From Alistipes sp. (GTDB lineage Bacteria > Bacteroidota > Bacteroidia > Bacteroidales > Rikenellaceae): a DNA stretch of 64,000 nt. The notes beneath the pieces are model-generated. The model searched no databases. It was not told the DNA's origin and saw only the letters and a program-made list of their open reading frames with translations. The translations under genes and the position numbers were made by a program. This document shows, in pieces, positions 55,690 through 63,182 of the stretch. The stretch is taken from assembly GCA_031285405.1 (NCBI GenBank), contig JAITWH010000029.1:17125-81124 (forward strand). The letters are read 5' to 3'. The first letter of the stretch is position 1; each line of letters starts with the position of its first letter.

Positions 55690-55920
55690 ATGCCAAAGCA
55701 GTACATAGATAGGGAGTTGGTCGCCGAAGTCGCCAAGAAATTGCGCCGACTGAGGGAAGAGAGAGGCATCTCTCAGGATATTGTCGATATGGACATCGAC
55801 ACTAATGCCAGCCGGATCGAGCGAGGGATGGCAAACATCACGATTTCCACCCTGTCAAAACTATGTAAATACTACGGTGTTTCTCTCGAAGAGTTTTTCA
55901 GGGGTATCGAGTCAGAGTAA
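55690..55920 (+). CDS. XRE-family helix-turn-helix regulator
   Basis: 76 residues from the ATG giving MPKQYIDRELVAEVAKKLRR. A complete HTH follows (LREERGISQDIVDMDIDTNA, TLSKLCKYYGVSLEEFF). An ATG 8 codons upstream (55666) is possible but sits beside a promoter-like TATTTTG. The only cargo gene on the plus strand; it may control the element or its cargo. Confidence 0.83.
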   Translation: MPKQYIDRELVAEVAKKLRRLREERGISQDIVDMDIDTNASRIERGMANITISTLSKLCKYYGVSLEEFFRGIESE

Positions 55921-55966
55921 ACCGTCGCCACACCGCCCCATTCTCATTTGGTAGCGGACTCGCAAG

Positions 55967-56048
55967 GTTGGAAAAGTAAATCTGCAAGGTTTTCGTAGAA
56001 ACCGACGCGGATGCGGCGGCTACGACCTTGCGGATTTACTTTTACAAC
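55967..56048. repeat. Long imperfect inverted repeat between convergent genes
   Basis: Arms of about 30 nt (55967-55998 and 56020-56048) share GTTG, AAAAGTAAATC, GCAAGGT and CGTAG with only a few mismatches. The GC-rich centre is CCGACGCGGATGCGGCGG. It may be a terminator for both convergent genes, or a site such as an origin of transfer or replication. Confidence 0.6.
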
Positions 56049-56100
56049 GTTACCTTTGCGAACGAAGGGGAATGGGGGTAATATAATTTGAAAATCAAAG

Positions 56101-56841
56101 CTACTTTCCACCCTTAACGTTTTCTACTTCCTCGCGTAGTCGTTCGGCTTTGGAGGTGTTGAGCCGTACTTGCTCAATCTTCTCGGCTTGCTCTCTGACC
56201 AACCGTTCGTATTGAACGACCTGTCGGCGTATGAGTTTAATGCTGTCGGGGTTGTGGTCGTAGGTGAAAATCGTCTCCAATGCCTCGATGTCGCCCGGTG
56301 TCGCCTCGCCGTGCATTTTGACGTAACGATATTTCAGGTCGTTGTCGCGGGAGGCTCGGATTGTGTCGAATTGGTAGATATGGAGGACGATGGACACGAA
56401 AACCACGAATCCCAACGTTGCGAGGACAAAGAAATTTTTCGACGATACCACGTCGATGGCGTGGCGGTGTTCATGGTGAATAACGCTGTCTTGGTTCTCG
56501 GCTTTGAGCGCGTCCAATGCCTGCTCGATCCTTTCGAGGGACGATTTCAGTTCTTCGTCATGTCCGACCTGTCGCTTTATGACGGCATTGGCGACGGCAT
56601 TCAGCATTGCTTCAAATTTTGCGACCTGCTCGACGGAGAATTCTTTTTTGTCAGCGAGATTGCCTACCTTCTCCGACAATTCACGGAGCAGTCGTTCGCT
56701 CTCGTCGCTCTCAGCAAGCTCAGCATCATCGGCATCATTTTTAGAGCGTCGGTCGAGTTTGAAGTGCTTGGTCAGTTTTTTGACTTCGGCGAGAATGAGA
56801 GCCAACGCGCCCTCATCCTGATTTTTCAGATTAGATTCCAT
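56101..56841 (-). CDS. Hypothetical mobilization-region protein, one TM and coiled coil
   Basis: 246 residues. Charged helical N-terminus (LAEVKKLTKHFKLDRRSKND), a helix SSLERIEQALDALKAENQ, one TM (FFVLATLGFVVFVSIVLHIY) and a C-terminal coiled coil (ERLVREQAEKIEQVRLNTSK). Follows the relaxase gene by 2 bp, so it probably helps mobilization, for instance by joining the relaxosome to the membrane. That is inferred from position alone. Confidence 0.75.
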   Translation of the reverse strand: MESNLKNQDEGALALILAEVKKLTKHFKLDRRSKNDADDAELAESDESERLLRELSEKVGNLADKKEFSVEQVAKFEAMLNAVANAVIKRQVGHDEELKSSLERIEQALDALKAENQDSVIHHEHRHAIDVVSSKNFFVLATLGFVVFVSIVLHIYQFDTIRASRDNDLKYRYVKMHGEATPGDIEALETIFTYDHNPDSIKLIRRQVVQYERLVREQAEKIEQVRLNTSKAERLREEVENVKGGK

Positions 56842-56843
56842 AC

Positions 56844-57926
56844 TTACAATTTTCTTTGAGGTTTTTTAATTTGTTGCTGCTTACGCTTTTGTTCCTCCGC
56901 GTGGGCGATCATTGCCGCCGTGACGGAGTTGATGAGGGCGGTTATTCTGGCAATATGCTGTTCAGAGGTCTCGTCCGGCTGACGTTGGAGTTGGGCGGCG
57001 GTGATGGCTATACCCAAGTCCACAGGCGGCTGGGGCAGGCTCCCCGCCCCGAAAGCCGCGAGGTTGATTTCGCCGCTGCCTGTGCTGCCACTCCCGACGG
57101 AACCTGTCGAACCGAAGCATTTGGTGAACGCCGATAGAAAACCACTCGCCGCCGACTTCAAACCGTCCCTCGATTGCTGGGAGTATGTGGGCGCGTCCTG
57201 TTTCTGCACCCGATTGAAGTGGTCGTTGAGTTTCGAGTAGCTAAATCGTTGGTCGATCTTTGAGCCGGAGAAGGTGTATTGACCTTTGGTGAATCGCACT
57301 CCCTCGCGGATGTCTGTACTGCCTTTGCACTTGAATTCCAACCCGATTCCCTGCCTCAGCAGATTCCGTTCGAGGTCGCCCCACGATTTACAGCGCGGCA
57401 AAAGGGTCGTGATGGTGTTATAAATCTCGTACTTGGTCTTATCCGGCTCACGCAGGCGATGTTCCCGAACCTGCTCTTTGTCAGATGCGAGGTAGAGCCC
57501 GTGCCACTCCGTCAGCTCCCGACACACCGCCACGTTCCGCAGTCGAATGTTGCTGTCAGGTACGGTCGAGCCGTCGTCGCGGACACGATTATAAACGATG
57601 TGGCAATGCGGATGGGGCGCGTCGTGATGACGAACGATGAGGAATTGGGTGTCCGTGATACCCATCTTCTGCATATACTCCCGTGCGATTTCGGTCATCG
57701 TTTGGTTGTCAAGTTTCGCCTTATCGCGTTCCGAAAACGACAGCGATATGTGGCCGACCGTGTTCTTAATCCGAGGATTTAAGAGGCTCTGGTCGCTGAA
57801 ATCCTGCACCATATCCTTGACTTCGGGCGGGGTTACGCCCTCAGAATCGAGTATCTCGGCATCGCGCTTCATCACATAACCGACGCTCCCGGCGAACGAT
57901 TTGCCGCCGATTACCTTACCGATCAT
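56844..57926 (-). CDS. Relaxase/mobilization nuclease (MobA-like, MOBP)
   Basis: 360 residues. N-terminus MIGKVIGGKSFAGSVGYVMK is the usual Bacteroidetes MobA-like opening. The metal-binding triad motif reads HHDAPHPHCHIVYNRV, and the late part is Gly/Ser-rich then Gln/Lys-rich. It nicks the origin of transfer and leads the strand to the recipient. The start overlaps the mobC-like gene by 11 bp. The catalytic tyrosine is probably in the region near YVMKRDAE, not certain. Confidence 0.92.
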   Translation of the reverse strand: MIGKVIGGKSFAGSVGYVMKRDAEILDSEGVTPPEVKDMVQDFSDQSLLNPRIKNTVGHISLSFSERDKAKLDNQTMTEIAREYMQKMGITDTQFLIVRHHDAPHPHCHIVYNRVRDDGSTVPDSNIRLRNVAVCRELTEWHGLYLASDKEQVREHRLREPDKTKYEIYNTITTLLPRCKSWGDLERNLLRQGIGLEFKCKGSTDIREGVRFTKGQYTFSGSKIDQRFSYSKLNDHFNRVQKQDAPTYSQQSRDGLKSAASGFLSAFTKCFGSTGSVGSGSTGSGEINLAAFGAGSLPQPPVDLGIAITAAQLQRQPDETSEQHIARITALINSVTAAMIAHAEEQKRKQQQIKKPQRKL

Positions 57927-58275
57927 CGCGAAATTGTTTTAGAAGTTCGTTGATTTCTGCGACTATCGGGTGCATAAATTGACTGACAGTTCCATACCCG
58001 GCGGCATTGGCACGGCGGGTCAGTTGGTTCAGGTTACGCGCAACCCCTTTGAGCTGCGCCATCAGGTCGAGGTGCGCACGCCGCATCCTTTCGCGGACGT
58101 AGCCGTGGGTTATCAGCTCGCGTATCACGTCCGCCGCCGACTTGCCGGAGCGCAGTTTCAACTCTTCCAACCGCAGGTGCTCGACCGCGTCGAGCCTTGT
58201 GCTGACGACGTGTTCCCGGTATTGGGCATCCGAAACCTTCGGTCTGCCGCCCTTGTTCTTTATATACTTTGACAT
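57916..58275 (-). CDS. MobC-like relaxosome accessory protein
   Basis: 119 residues. Opening KNKGGRPKVSDAQYREHVVS and the ribbon-helix-helix like VSTRLDAVEHLRLEELKLRS, then VARNLNQLTRRANAAGYGTV, as in MobC-type proteins (PF05713 group). Binds near oriT and aids the relaxase. Overlaps the relaxase gene. Confidence 0.9.
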   Translation of the reverse strand: MSKYIKNKGGRPKVSDAQYREHVVSTRLDAVEHLRLEELKLRSGKSAADVIRELITHGYVRERMRRAHLDLMAQLKGVARNLNQLTRRANAAGYGTVSQFMHPIVAEINELLKQFRDDR

Positions 58276-58317
58276 AATTCCAATTGTTAAATTTCGATGT
58301 TAAAGACCAACGGGATT

Positions 58318-58360
58318 AGGTTTCGGGGCGCGAAACACCGTTTTTGTTTACAAAAACACA
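58318..58360. other. Candidate origin of transfer upstream of mobC
   Basis: Two small hairpins in a row: GTTTCG-GGGCG-CGAAAC (58320-58336) and GTTTTTGT-TT-ACAAAAAC (58340-58357). They lie 45-80 bp upstream of the mobC-like start, the usual place of oriT in mobilizable elements. No nic site is claimed. Confidence 0.4.
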
Positions 58361-58447
58361 AACTTGCCCCCTTACCCTCATTAAATCCCTCATCCTCATC
58401 GAGATAATCACTCATTTTGCTGACTGTGCCGACTTGACTTCGGGTCG

Positions 58448-58798
58448 TTACAACCGCTTCCATTGCTCCAGATCGTCGGCGTACAGGTCGAGGTGGTGGC
58501 GAGCCAAATTCTCAAGAAACCCCGACACGCTCATCTTCCGCTCCCCGAGCCGCCGCACCACGCTGTCGATCTGGTCGCGAACATCCCGACTCACGAACAC
58601 GGGTTGGCGGTCGGTAATTCTCGGGACGGACAGGAACGTCGCTCGGTACTCGTCGAGCGATGCCCAGCGGTGGCGAGGGGATAACCGCTTGACTGCGGAT
58701 GCCTCGTTATCTGTACCCTGTTTGGTGACTGTACTTGTCGATTGCAGTGAGTCATCTGTGCGGACTTGGCTCACTTCGTTATTTTTACTCTCTGTCAT
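58448..58798 (-). CDS. DUF3408-family protein
   Basis: 116 residues from MTESKNNEVSQVRTDDSLQS. The C-terminal half has VFVSRDVRDQIDSVVRRLGE and MSVSGFLENLARHHLDLYAD, the DUF3408 signature of Bacteroidetes conjugative and mobilizable elements, probably a DNA-binding ribbon-helix-helix. A longer start at 58873 adds a hydrophobic leader and is less likely. Confidence 0.88.
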   Translation of the reverse strand: MTESKNNEVSQVRTDDSLQSTSTVTKQGTDNEASAVKRLSPRHRWASLDEYRATFLSVPRITDRQPVFVSRDVRDQIDSVVRRLGERKMSVSGFLENLARHHLDLYADDLEQWKRL

Positions 58799-58900
58799 AG
58801 CTCTGAAAATTAGATTGTTTGTAATAAGTCGGCTGTACCCATCCAGTGAGCACAATAAGCACACTGCGCCCACTCGACAGACACAGCCGATAATTAAGAC

Positions 58901-59194
58901 TTACCTACGCACTCTATTACGAGCAACGTAGTTAGTAGTCTCCTGCTCGACCGCCTCGGCGGTCTTCACCGGATTCTTCAGCAACCACTTCTCCAACTCC
59001 TCACGGCTGAAGTATATGTTTTTGCCGTGTGGTTTGAAGAATGGGATTTTGTTCCGATGGGTGAGCTTATACATATAGCTTTTGGAAAGCCCCGTAAATG
59101 CGCACCCCTCTTCAAAGGTTAGAACCGACTTCTGTCCTTGCAGCAGCCGTTCGATGGTATCGAGCCTTTGCTCGACGGATTGTTCGTCTTTCAT
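58901..59194 (-). CDS. Excisionase-like helix-turn-helix protein
   Basis: 97 residues with an HTH_17/excisionase-like domain (LTFEEGCAFTGLSKSYMYKL, KNIYFSREELEKWLLKN). Proteins of this type control excision in Bacteroidetes mobile elements. Lies between the DUF3408 and the integrase-side genes. Confidence 0.9.
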   Translation of the reverse strand: MKDEQSVEQRLDTIERLLQGQKSVLTFEEGCAFTGLSKSYMYKLTHRNKIPFFKPHGKNIYFSREELEKWLLKNPVKTAEAVEQETTNYVARNRVRR

Positions 59195-59350
59195 TTTCTT
59201 GATGTATTAAAACGTTAAACATTAGCGGAGTCGCGACTTCCGAGGGCAAAGGAAGGTCAAGCAAAAACCGGCAACGTTATCCGCCAATGTTTGCCCGTTT
59301 ACGGACAATCTTTCCAATGTTTTGAGGTTGATTTGCTTGACGGTGGGCAT

Positions 59351-59385
59351 GAAAAAAGGCGGCCACCCGGTTAGGATGGTCGCCT
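59351..59385 (-). terminator. Intrinsic terminator on the minus strand
   Basis: AGGCGACCA/TGGCCGCCT stem followed on the minus strand by TTTTTT. It lies 27 bp after the stop of the gene at 59412. Confidence 0.7.
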
Positions 59386-59411
59386 GTTATTGTTGCTCAT
59401 GCGGGTTACGT

Positions 59412-60392
59412 TTACCGCGCTCGTTTCACTTCGTCTATGCAGTCGAGAATTTTTTCGTACTTCTTTTCAGGGATTAACTCTGCCGCTTGCTTAGCCGACG
59501 AAAGGTCTTTTGCGGTTAGCGGCTTGCCCATCTTCGATACGAAACACTTTTTGTCGGCGGCGACACGTTGCCATTTCGGGGTTATAAATCCTTCGGCACA
59601 CAGTTTGTCGAATATCAGGGCGATGATTTTATTGTGGGTGGTCTGCAACGGCTCGATATGCTCACACAACAACAGGCGCGTAATCTCCTCTGCGGTAACA
59701 TCACGCCGGAACACACCGATCTCGTTCATTCGTTCTGCAAGCACGGCAATCTGTTTGTCGGACAGTTTTGGACTGAAATCTTCGGGATGAGGCTCGAAGC
59801 CCGATTTAGACAGGTGCTGTTGTCGCCGTTTCTCGGCAATGGCGAGTGCCTCGGCCTCTTTCTTTTCCCGCTCTGCATCCTCACGATCTTTCCGGGAGGT
59901 GTAACCGGCAACGCTATCCATCGCTGTTCTGACTTCGGTGATACCACCCATTACCTGCGTATGGCGTTCCGCCGCCGGGTCGGGTAAAGGTTCTTCGATG
60001 GGTGGAACCGGAGCGGGGTATTTGGCGAAAAGATACTCGAATGTCTTGTCGATGCGTTTTTGCTCCTTCGCCGAAACCGAGCCATAGGACAGACGACGTG
60101 TATATTCCTGTTGCCTACCGATGAGGTACGCACGGACTTTCTCCGGCGGCAGGTCGCCAATCTCACACTCCATAAAATGCAGGGTGAATCTCACATCCCG
60201 AAACAGCGTAACCACGAATGCCAGCCAACTCACCAAATACACCACGCCGATAACGATCCACGTCACCGCCCGAAATAGCCAACCCAACACATGGCTCTTG
60301 CCATCGAGTCTCCGACACATACCATCGAGCCATTCCCGCAGTTTGCGGTTGGCCTCCCTGTGTGATGCACGGATGTACTCGACTTTGGTCAT
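59412..60392 (-). CDS. Hypothetical element protein with TM segment
   Basis: 326 residues. Basic N-terminus (REANRKLREWLDGMCRRLDG), one or two TM helices (WLFRAVTWIVIGVVYLVSWL), then a charged region with EKRRQQHLSKSGFEPHPEDF, and a C-terminal domain (EEITRLLLCEHIEPLQTTHN, KIIALIFDKLCAEGFITPKW) repeated in Bacteroidetes elements near integrases. Role unknown. Between integrase and excisionase-like gene. Confidence 0.75.
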   Translation of the reverse strand: MTKVEYIRASHREANRKLREWLDGMCRRLDGKSHVLGWLFRAVTWIVIGVVYLVSWLAFVVTLFRDVRFTLHFMECEIGDLPPEKVRAYLIGRQQEYTRRLSYGSVSAKEQKRIDKTFEYLFAKYPAPVPPIEEPLPDPAAERHTQVMGGITEVRTAMDSVAGYTSRKDREDAEREKKEAEALAIAEKRRQQHLSKSGFEPHPEDFSPKLSDKQIAVLAERMNEIGVFRRDVTAEEITRLLLCEHIEPLQTTHNKIIALIFDKLCAEGFITPKWQRVAADKKCFVSKMGKPLTAKDLSSAKQAAELIPEKKYEKILDCIDEVKRAR

Positions 60393-60404
60393 AACGCAAA
60401 GTTA

Positions 60405-61526
60405 TTACAATTCGGGGATTTTATTTACCGCCTCACGCTTTTTATCGTCCATAATTTGGGCATATATCTGGGTCGTTTTCAGTTCGCGGTGGCCGAGCAG
60501 TTTTGATACTGTATATATCTCGGTCCCGAGAGACAACTGCAAAACCGCGAACGAGTGTCGTCCGCAATGAAATGTGATATGTTTCTTAATATCAGCTTCC
60601 AAGCACCATTCACGCAAGGCCAGATTGTGCCACGCCGAATATTTCAGCCCTGCAAAAACACGCTCGTCCGGTTCGCCACGCTCACCGAGATAGCGGACTG
60701 CCTGATCGGATATGTCGAGATACTCGAAACCTTTGGTTTTCTTTTGACGAAAAACTATGCGGGTAGTGCCGTCATACTCTTGCACCTCATCCCACGTCAA
60801 TTTATTAATGTCGCTCCAACGCATACCAGTTAGGCACGAAAAAATAAACGCATCTTTTAGGATCGGGTATTTGCAATGCGCTTTCAAAAGGCGTTGCAAC
60901 TCCTCGAAGGTGAGATATTCACGGTGCGTCTCTTCGATCTTTGCAGGCTTGACCGCCGATGCGGGAGAGTGCGGAATAATACCGTCATCCACCGCCTGAT
61001 TGAGCGCGGCTTTGAGTTTCAAAAAATAACTACTCTGACTGCTCGCCGAAAGAGGTGTGTTGCTCTTTGTTTTGGCCTCTTTCGCCAAATACTTTTTGAA
61101 ACCCTCTACGAACGGCTTATCTACCATCTCGAATGTGGTCTCGGTTCCGGCGTAAGCTATCAAGTGTTTGAGCGCACTATCCCAGTTGCCCCAATTCCCC
61201 GGCGACGCTTTGCGCTCGTCGATGAGACGTTCGATATATTCAACAAGGTTTGTGCGGATTTTGTACTCGACCGAAAACCCGTACTGCGTGTTCTGATGGG
61301 AGAGCAGACGTTTGGCTTTCACCTTTTCCGCCATTTCGAGATTCGCCTTGTTGTGGTCTCGCTCGGCCTTGTCTTTTGGGTTGGTGTGGAGAAAGTATTC
61401 GAGGGTCTCGAACTTGCGCTTGGCCTTTGTCGTGCCGTTCTCGCCCAACGAATAGCCGGAATAATACTCAAGGACCAAGGAGGTGCGCCCCGTTTTCAGT
61501 TTCCGTTTAATCAACTTGATTTCCAT
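60405..61526 (-). CDS. Tyrosine recombinase/integrase
   Basis: 373 residues. An N-terminal Arm-type domain, SAM-like core-binding domain near 100-190 and the catalytic domain with CLTGMRWSDINKL (Arg), then HITFHCGRHSFAVL (His-x-x-Arg), LGHRELKTTQIYAQI (His and Tyr). It joins the element to the end of mnmE. Promoter TTG (61583-61581), 20 nt, TATATTTG (61560-61553). TTGCAA motifs at 61551, 61571 and 61593 may be arm sites. Confidence 0.95.
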   Translation of the reverse strand: MEIKLIKRKLKTGRTSLVLEYYSGYSLGENGTTKAKRKFETLEYFLHTNPKDKAERDHNKANLEMAEKVKAKRLLSHQNTQYGFSVEYKIRTNLVEYIERLIDERKASPGNWGNWDSALKHLIAYAGTETTFEMVDKPFVEGFKKYLAKEAKTKSNTPLSASSQSSYFLKLKAALNQAVDDGIIPHSPASAVKPAKIEETHREYLTFEELQRLLKAHCKYPILKDAFIFSCLTGMRWSDINKLTWDEVQEYDGTTRIVFRQKKTKGFEYLDISDQAVRYLGERGEPDERVFAGLKYSAWHNLALREWCLEADIKKHITFHCGRHSFAVLQLSLGTEIYTVSKLLGHRELKTTQIYAQIMDDKKREAVNKIPEL

Positions 61527-61552
61527 AGTCGCTCGCCTTTATTGTCATGTTG

Positions 61553-61583
61553 CAAATATAGGGGCTATTTTTGCAACACGCAA
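61553..61583 (-). promoter_or_regulatory. Bacteroidetes-type promoter of the integrase gene
   Basis: TTG (61583-61581), 20 nt, TATATTTG (61560-61553) on the minus strand. It overlaps TTGCAA motifs, so integrase or excisionase binding could regulate it. Confidence 0.7.
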
Positions 61584-61591
61584 GTCCAGAT

Positions 61592-61610
61592 GTTGCAAAT
61601 CTGCGGCAAA
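61592..61610 (+). repeat. Direct repeat, right copy (att or integrase arm site)
   Basis: GTTGCAAATCTGCGGCAAA, identical to 47384-47402. Lies 112 bp inside the mnmE stop, between mnmE and the integrase promoter. Confidence 0.75.
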
Positions 61611-61721
61611 AATTACGACATAAACGGAAAGTCAAAGGCTAATCATTCGCGGAAACAACGCACTTAAAGCACTGACAAACAGAGAATTTATTGACTTTTT
61701 GTTTGACGTTGATTTTTAGGG

Positions 61722-63182
61722 TTACTTTCCGATGCAAAACTTCGAAAAAATAGTAGCCAAAAGGTCGTCAGTAGTGACAGCACCGGTGACCAGACCAAGG
61801 TGATACAGCACCTCGCGAACATCCTCGGCCAGCAGGTCGGCCGACAGACCCGCCACGAGCCCCGCCGAAAACTTACGCACCCCTTCGCGCGCACGAGTCA
61901 GCGCCTCGTAGTGACGCGACGACGACACCACCGCCGCCCCCGCTTCGATAGCCGCCGTGTCGACCGCGCCGGCCAACCACGCTCGCAACTCACTGAGTCC
62001 CAGACCGGTCTTGGCGGAAATCGCCAAACTTTCAACACCCGCCAAAACCGGCGAAGAAACACTCGAAAGAGACGGTAACAAAGAAACCGGCGAACACAAA
62101 TCCGCCTTATTAAAGACAACGCAAATCCGCTGATCACCCCGCAACCCAAGCCCCGAAACCTGCGCCTCGACCGCATGTGTAACATTTGTAACATGTGTAG
62201 CATCTGTAACACCCGCAACATGTGTAACATCCGTAACACCAAGCTCGGCAGCATCCAAAATCAGCAACACGACACGCGCCCCCCGAATAGCGTCGAGCGT
62301 GCGGTCGATACCCATCCGCTCCAACACGTCGTCGGTGTCGCGCAGACCGGCGGTGTCGATAAACCGAAAACCCACCCCGCCGATGTTCACCCGCTCCTCG
62401 ATGCGGTCGCGCGTCGTGCCGGCAATCTCCGACACCATGGCGCGGTCGTCGCCCGCGAGGGCATTGAGCAGTGTCGACTTGCCAGCGTTGGGACGCCCCA
62501 CTATCGCCACCGGCACCCCCTCGCGAATTGCGTTACCCAAGGCAAACGACCCCGCGAGGGTGTCCAACTCACTGCCGATCGTCTCGGCCAGCGCAGCCAA
62601 CCTTTCGCGCGAGGCGAACTCCACATCCTCCTCCGAGAAGTCCAACTCCAGCTCCAACAGCGCGGCCAACTCTACAAGTTCGGCTCGCAGACTCGCCAAC
62701 GCCGACGACACCCCGCCCCTCATCTGCCCCATCGCCAGGGCGTGACCCGCGCGGTCCGACGAGGCGATCAGGTCGGCCACGGCCTCGGCCTGCGCAAGGT
62801 CCAACTTACCCGCGAGGAAAGCCCTCACGGTGAATTCGCCTGGGGTTGCTGCACGAGCTCCTTCGGCGATTAGCAGTTGTACTATGCTGTTTTCGATGTA
62901 GGGCGACGCGTGGCACGATATCTCGACCGACTCCTCGCCGGTGTAGGAGTGGGGCGCGCGGAAAACAGTAACTAACACTTCGTCAACTACTTCCACCCCA
63001 TCGCGGAGCTCGCCGAAGTGGACGGTGTACCCCGCCGCCTCTCGCAACGACCTGCCTCCGCGCGCTGCGAAGAGCCTGTCGCACAGGGCAATGGAGTGCG
63101 GGCCGCTCATCCTGATGATGGCGATCGCTCCTCCGCGACCCGTGGCCACGGCGACTATCGTATCGTTGTCGATGCTGTTCAA
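61722..63182 (-). CDS. mnmE: tRNA uridine-5-carboxymethylaminomethyl modification GTPase MnmE
   Basis: 486 residues. The tetrahydrofolate-binding N-domain (NDTIVAVATGRGGAIAIIRM), helical domain, G domain with GRPNAGKST, EIAGTTRD, DTAGLRDTD and NKADL, and the essential C-terminus CIGK. It works with MnmG on wobble uridines. Two oddities: a tandem Val-Thr-x repeat (VTDVTHVAGVTDATHVTNVT) in the G domain, encoded by 9-bp repeats at 62175-62240, and a TTG start codon (63182), as no ATG is in frame upstream. The last 18 bp come from the mobile element. Confidence 0.95.
   Translation of the reverse strand: MNSIDNDTIVAVATGRGGAIAIIRMSGPHSIALCDRLFAARGGRSLREAAGYTVHFGELRDGVEVVDEVLVTVFRAPHSYTGEESVEISCHASPYIENSIVQLLIAEGARAATPGEFTVRAFLAGKLDLAQAEAVADLIASSDRAGHALAMGQMRGGVSSALASLRAELVELAALLELELDFSEEDVEFASRERLAALAETIGSELDTLAGSFALGNAIREGVPVAIVGRPNAGKSTLLNALAGDDRAMVSEIAGTTRDRIEERVNIGGVGFRFIDTAGLRDTDDVLERMGIDRTLDAIRGARVVLLILDAAELGVTDVTHVAGVTDATHVTNVTHAVEAQVSGLGLRGDQRICVVFNKADLCSPVSLLPSLSSVSSPVLAGVESLAISAKTGLGLSELRAWLAGAVDTAAIEAGAAVVSSSRHYEALTRAREGVRKFSAGLVAGLSADLLAEDVREVLYHLGLVTGAVTTDDLLATIFSKFCIGK
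62175..62240 (-). repeat. Tandem 9-bp repeat inside mnmE
   Basis: About seven 9-bp units near the form nnGTAACAT on the plus strand. The units encode Val-Thr-Asp/His/Asn triplets in the G domain after the Walker B region. The GTAAC word is the same as in the intergenic hairpin arrays, but in direct, not inverted, order. Confidence 0.75.

Larger units (their letters stand above)
47303..61739. mobile_element. Integrative mobilizable element inserted in the 3' end of mnmE
   Basis: Right limit: the mnmE 3' end (61722-61739). Left limit: a second copy of those 18 bp (47303-47320), 15 of 18 identical, both encoding FCIGK-stop. All three differences are synonymous or stop-for-stop. A perfect 19-bp direct repeat lies just inside (47384-47402, 61592-61610). 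The integrase gene sits next to the mnmE end, and excisionase-like HTH, DUF3408, MobC-like and relaxase genes follow. No coupling protein or type IV secretion gene is present, so transfer needs a helper. Composition is lower in GC than the host. The 3' end of mnmE (trmE) is a known site for other elements such as SGI1. Confidence 0.88.

Noticed and set aside
62175..62240. Possible CRISPR-like array in mnmE
   Set aside because: Units are only 9 bp without spacers and are in frame in a conserved gene.
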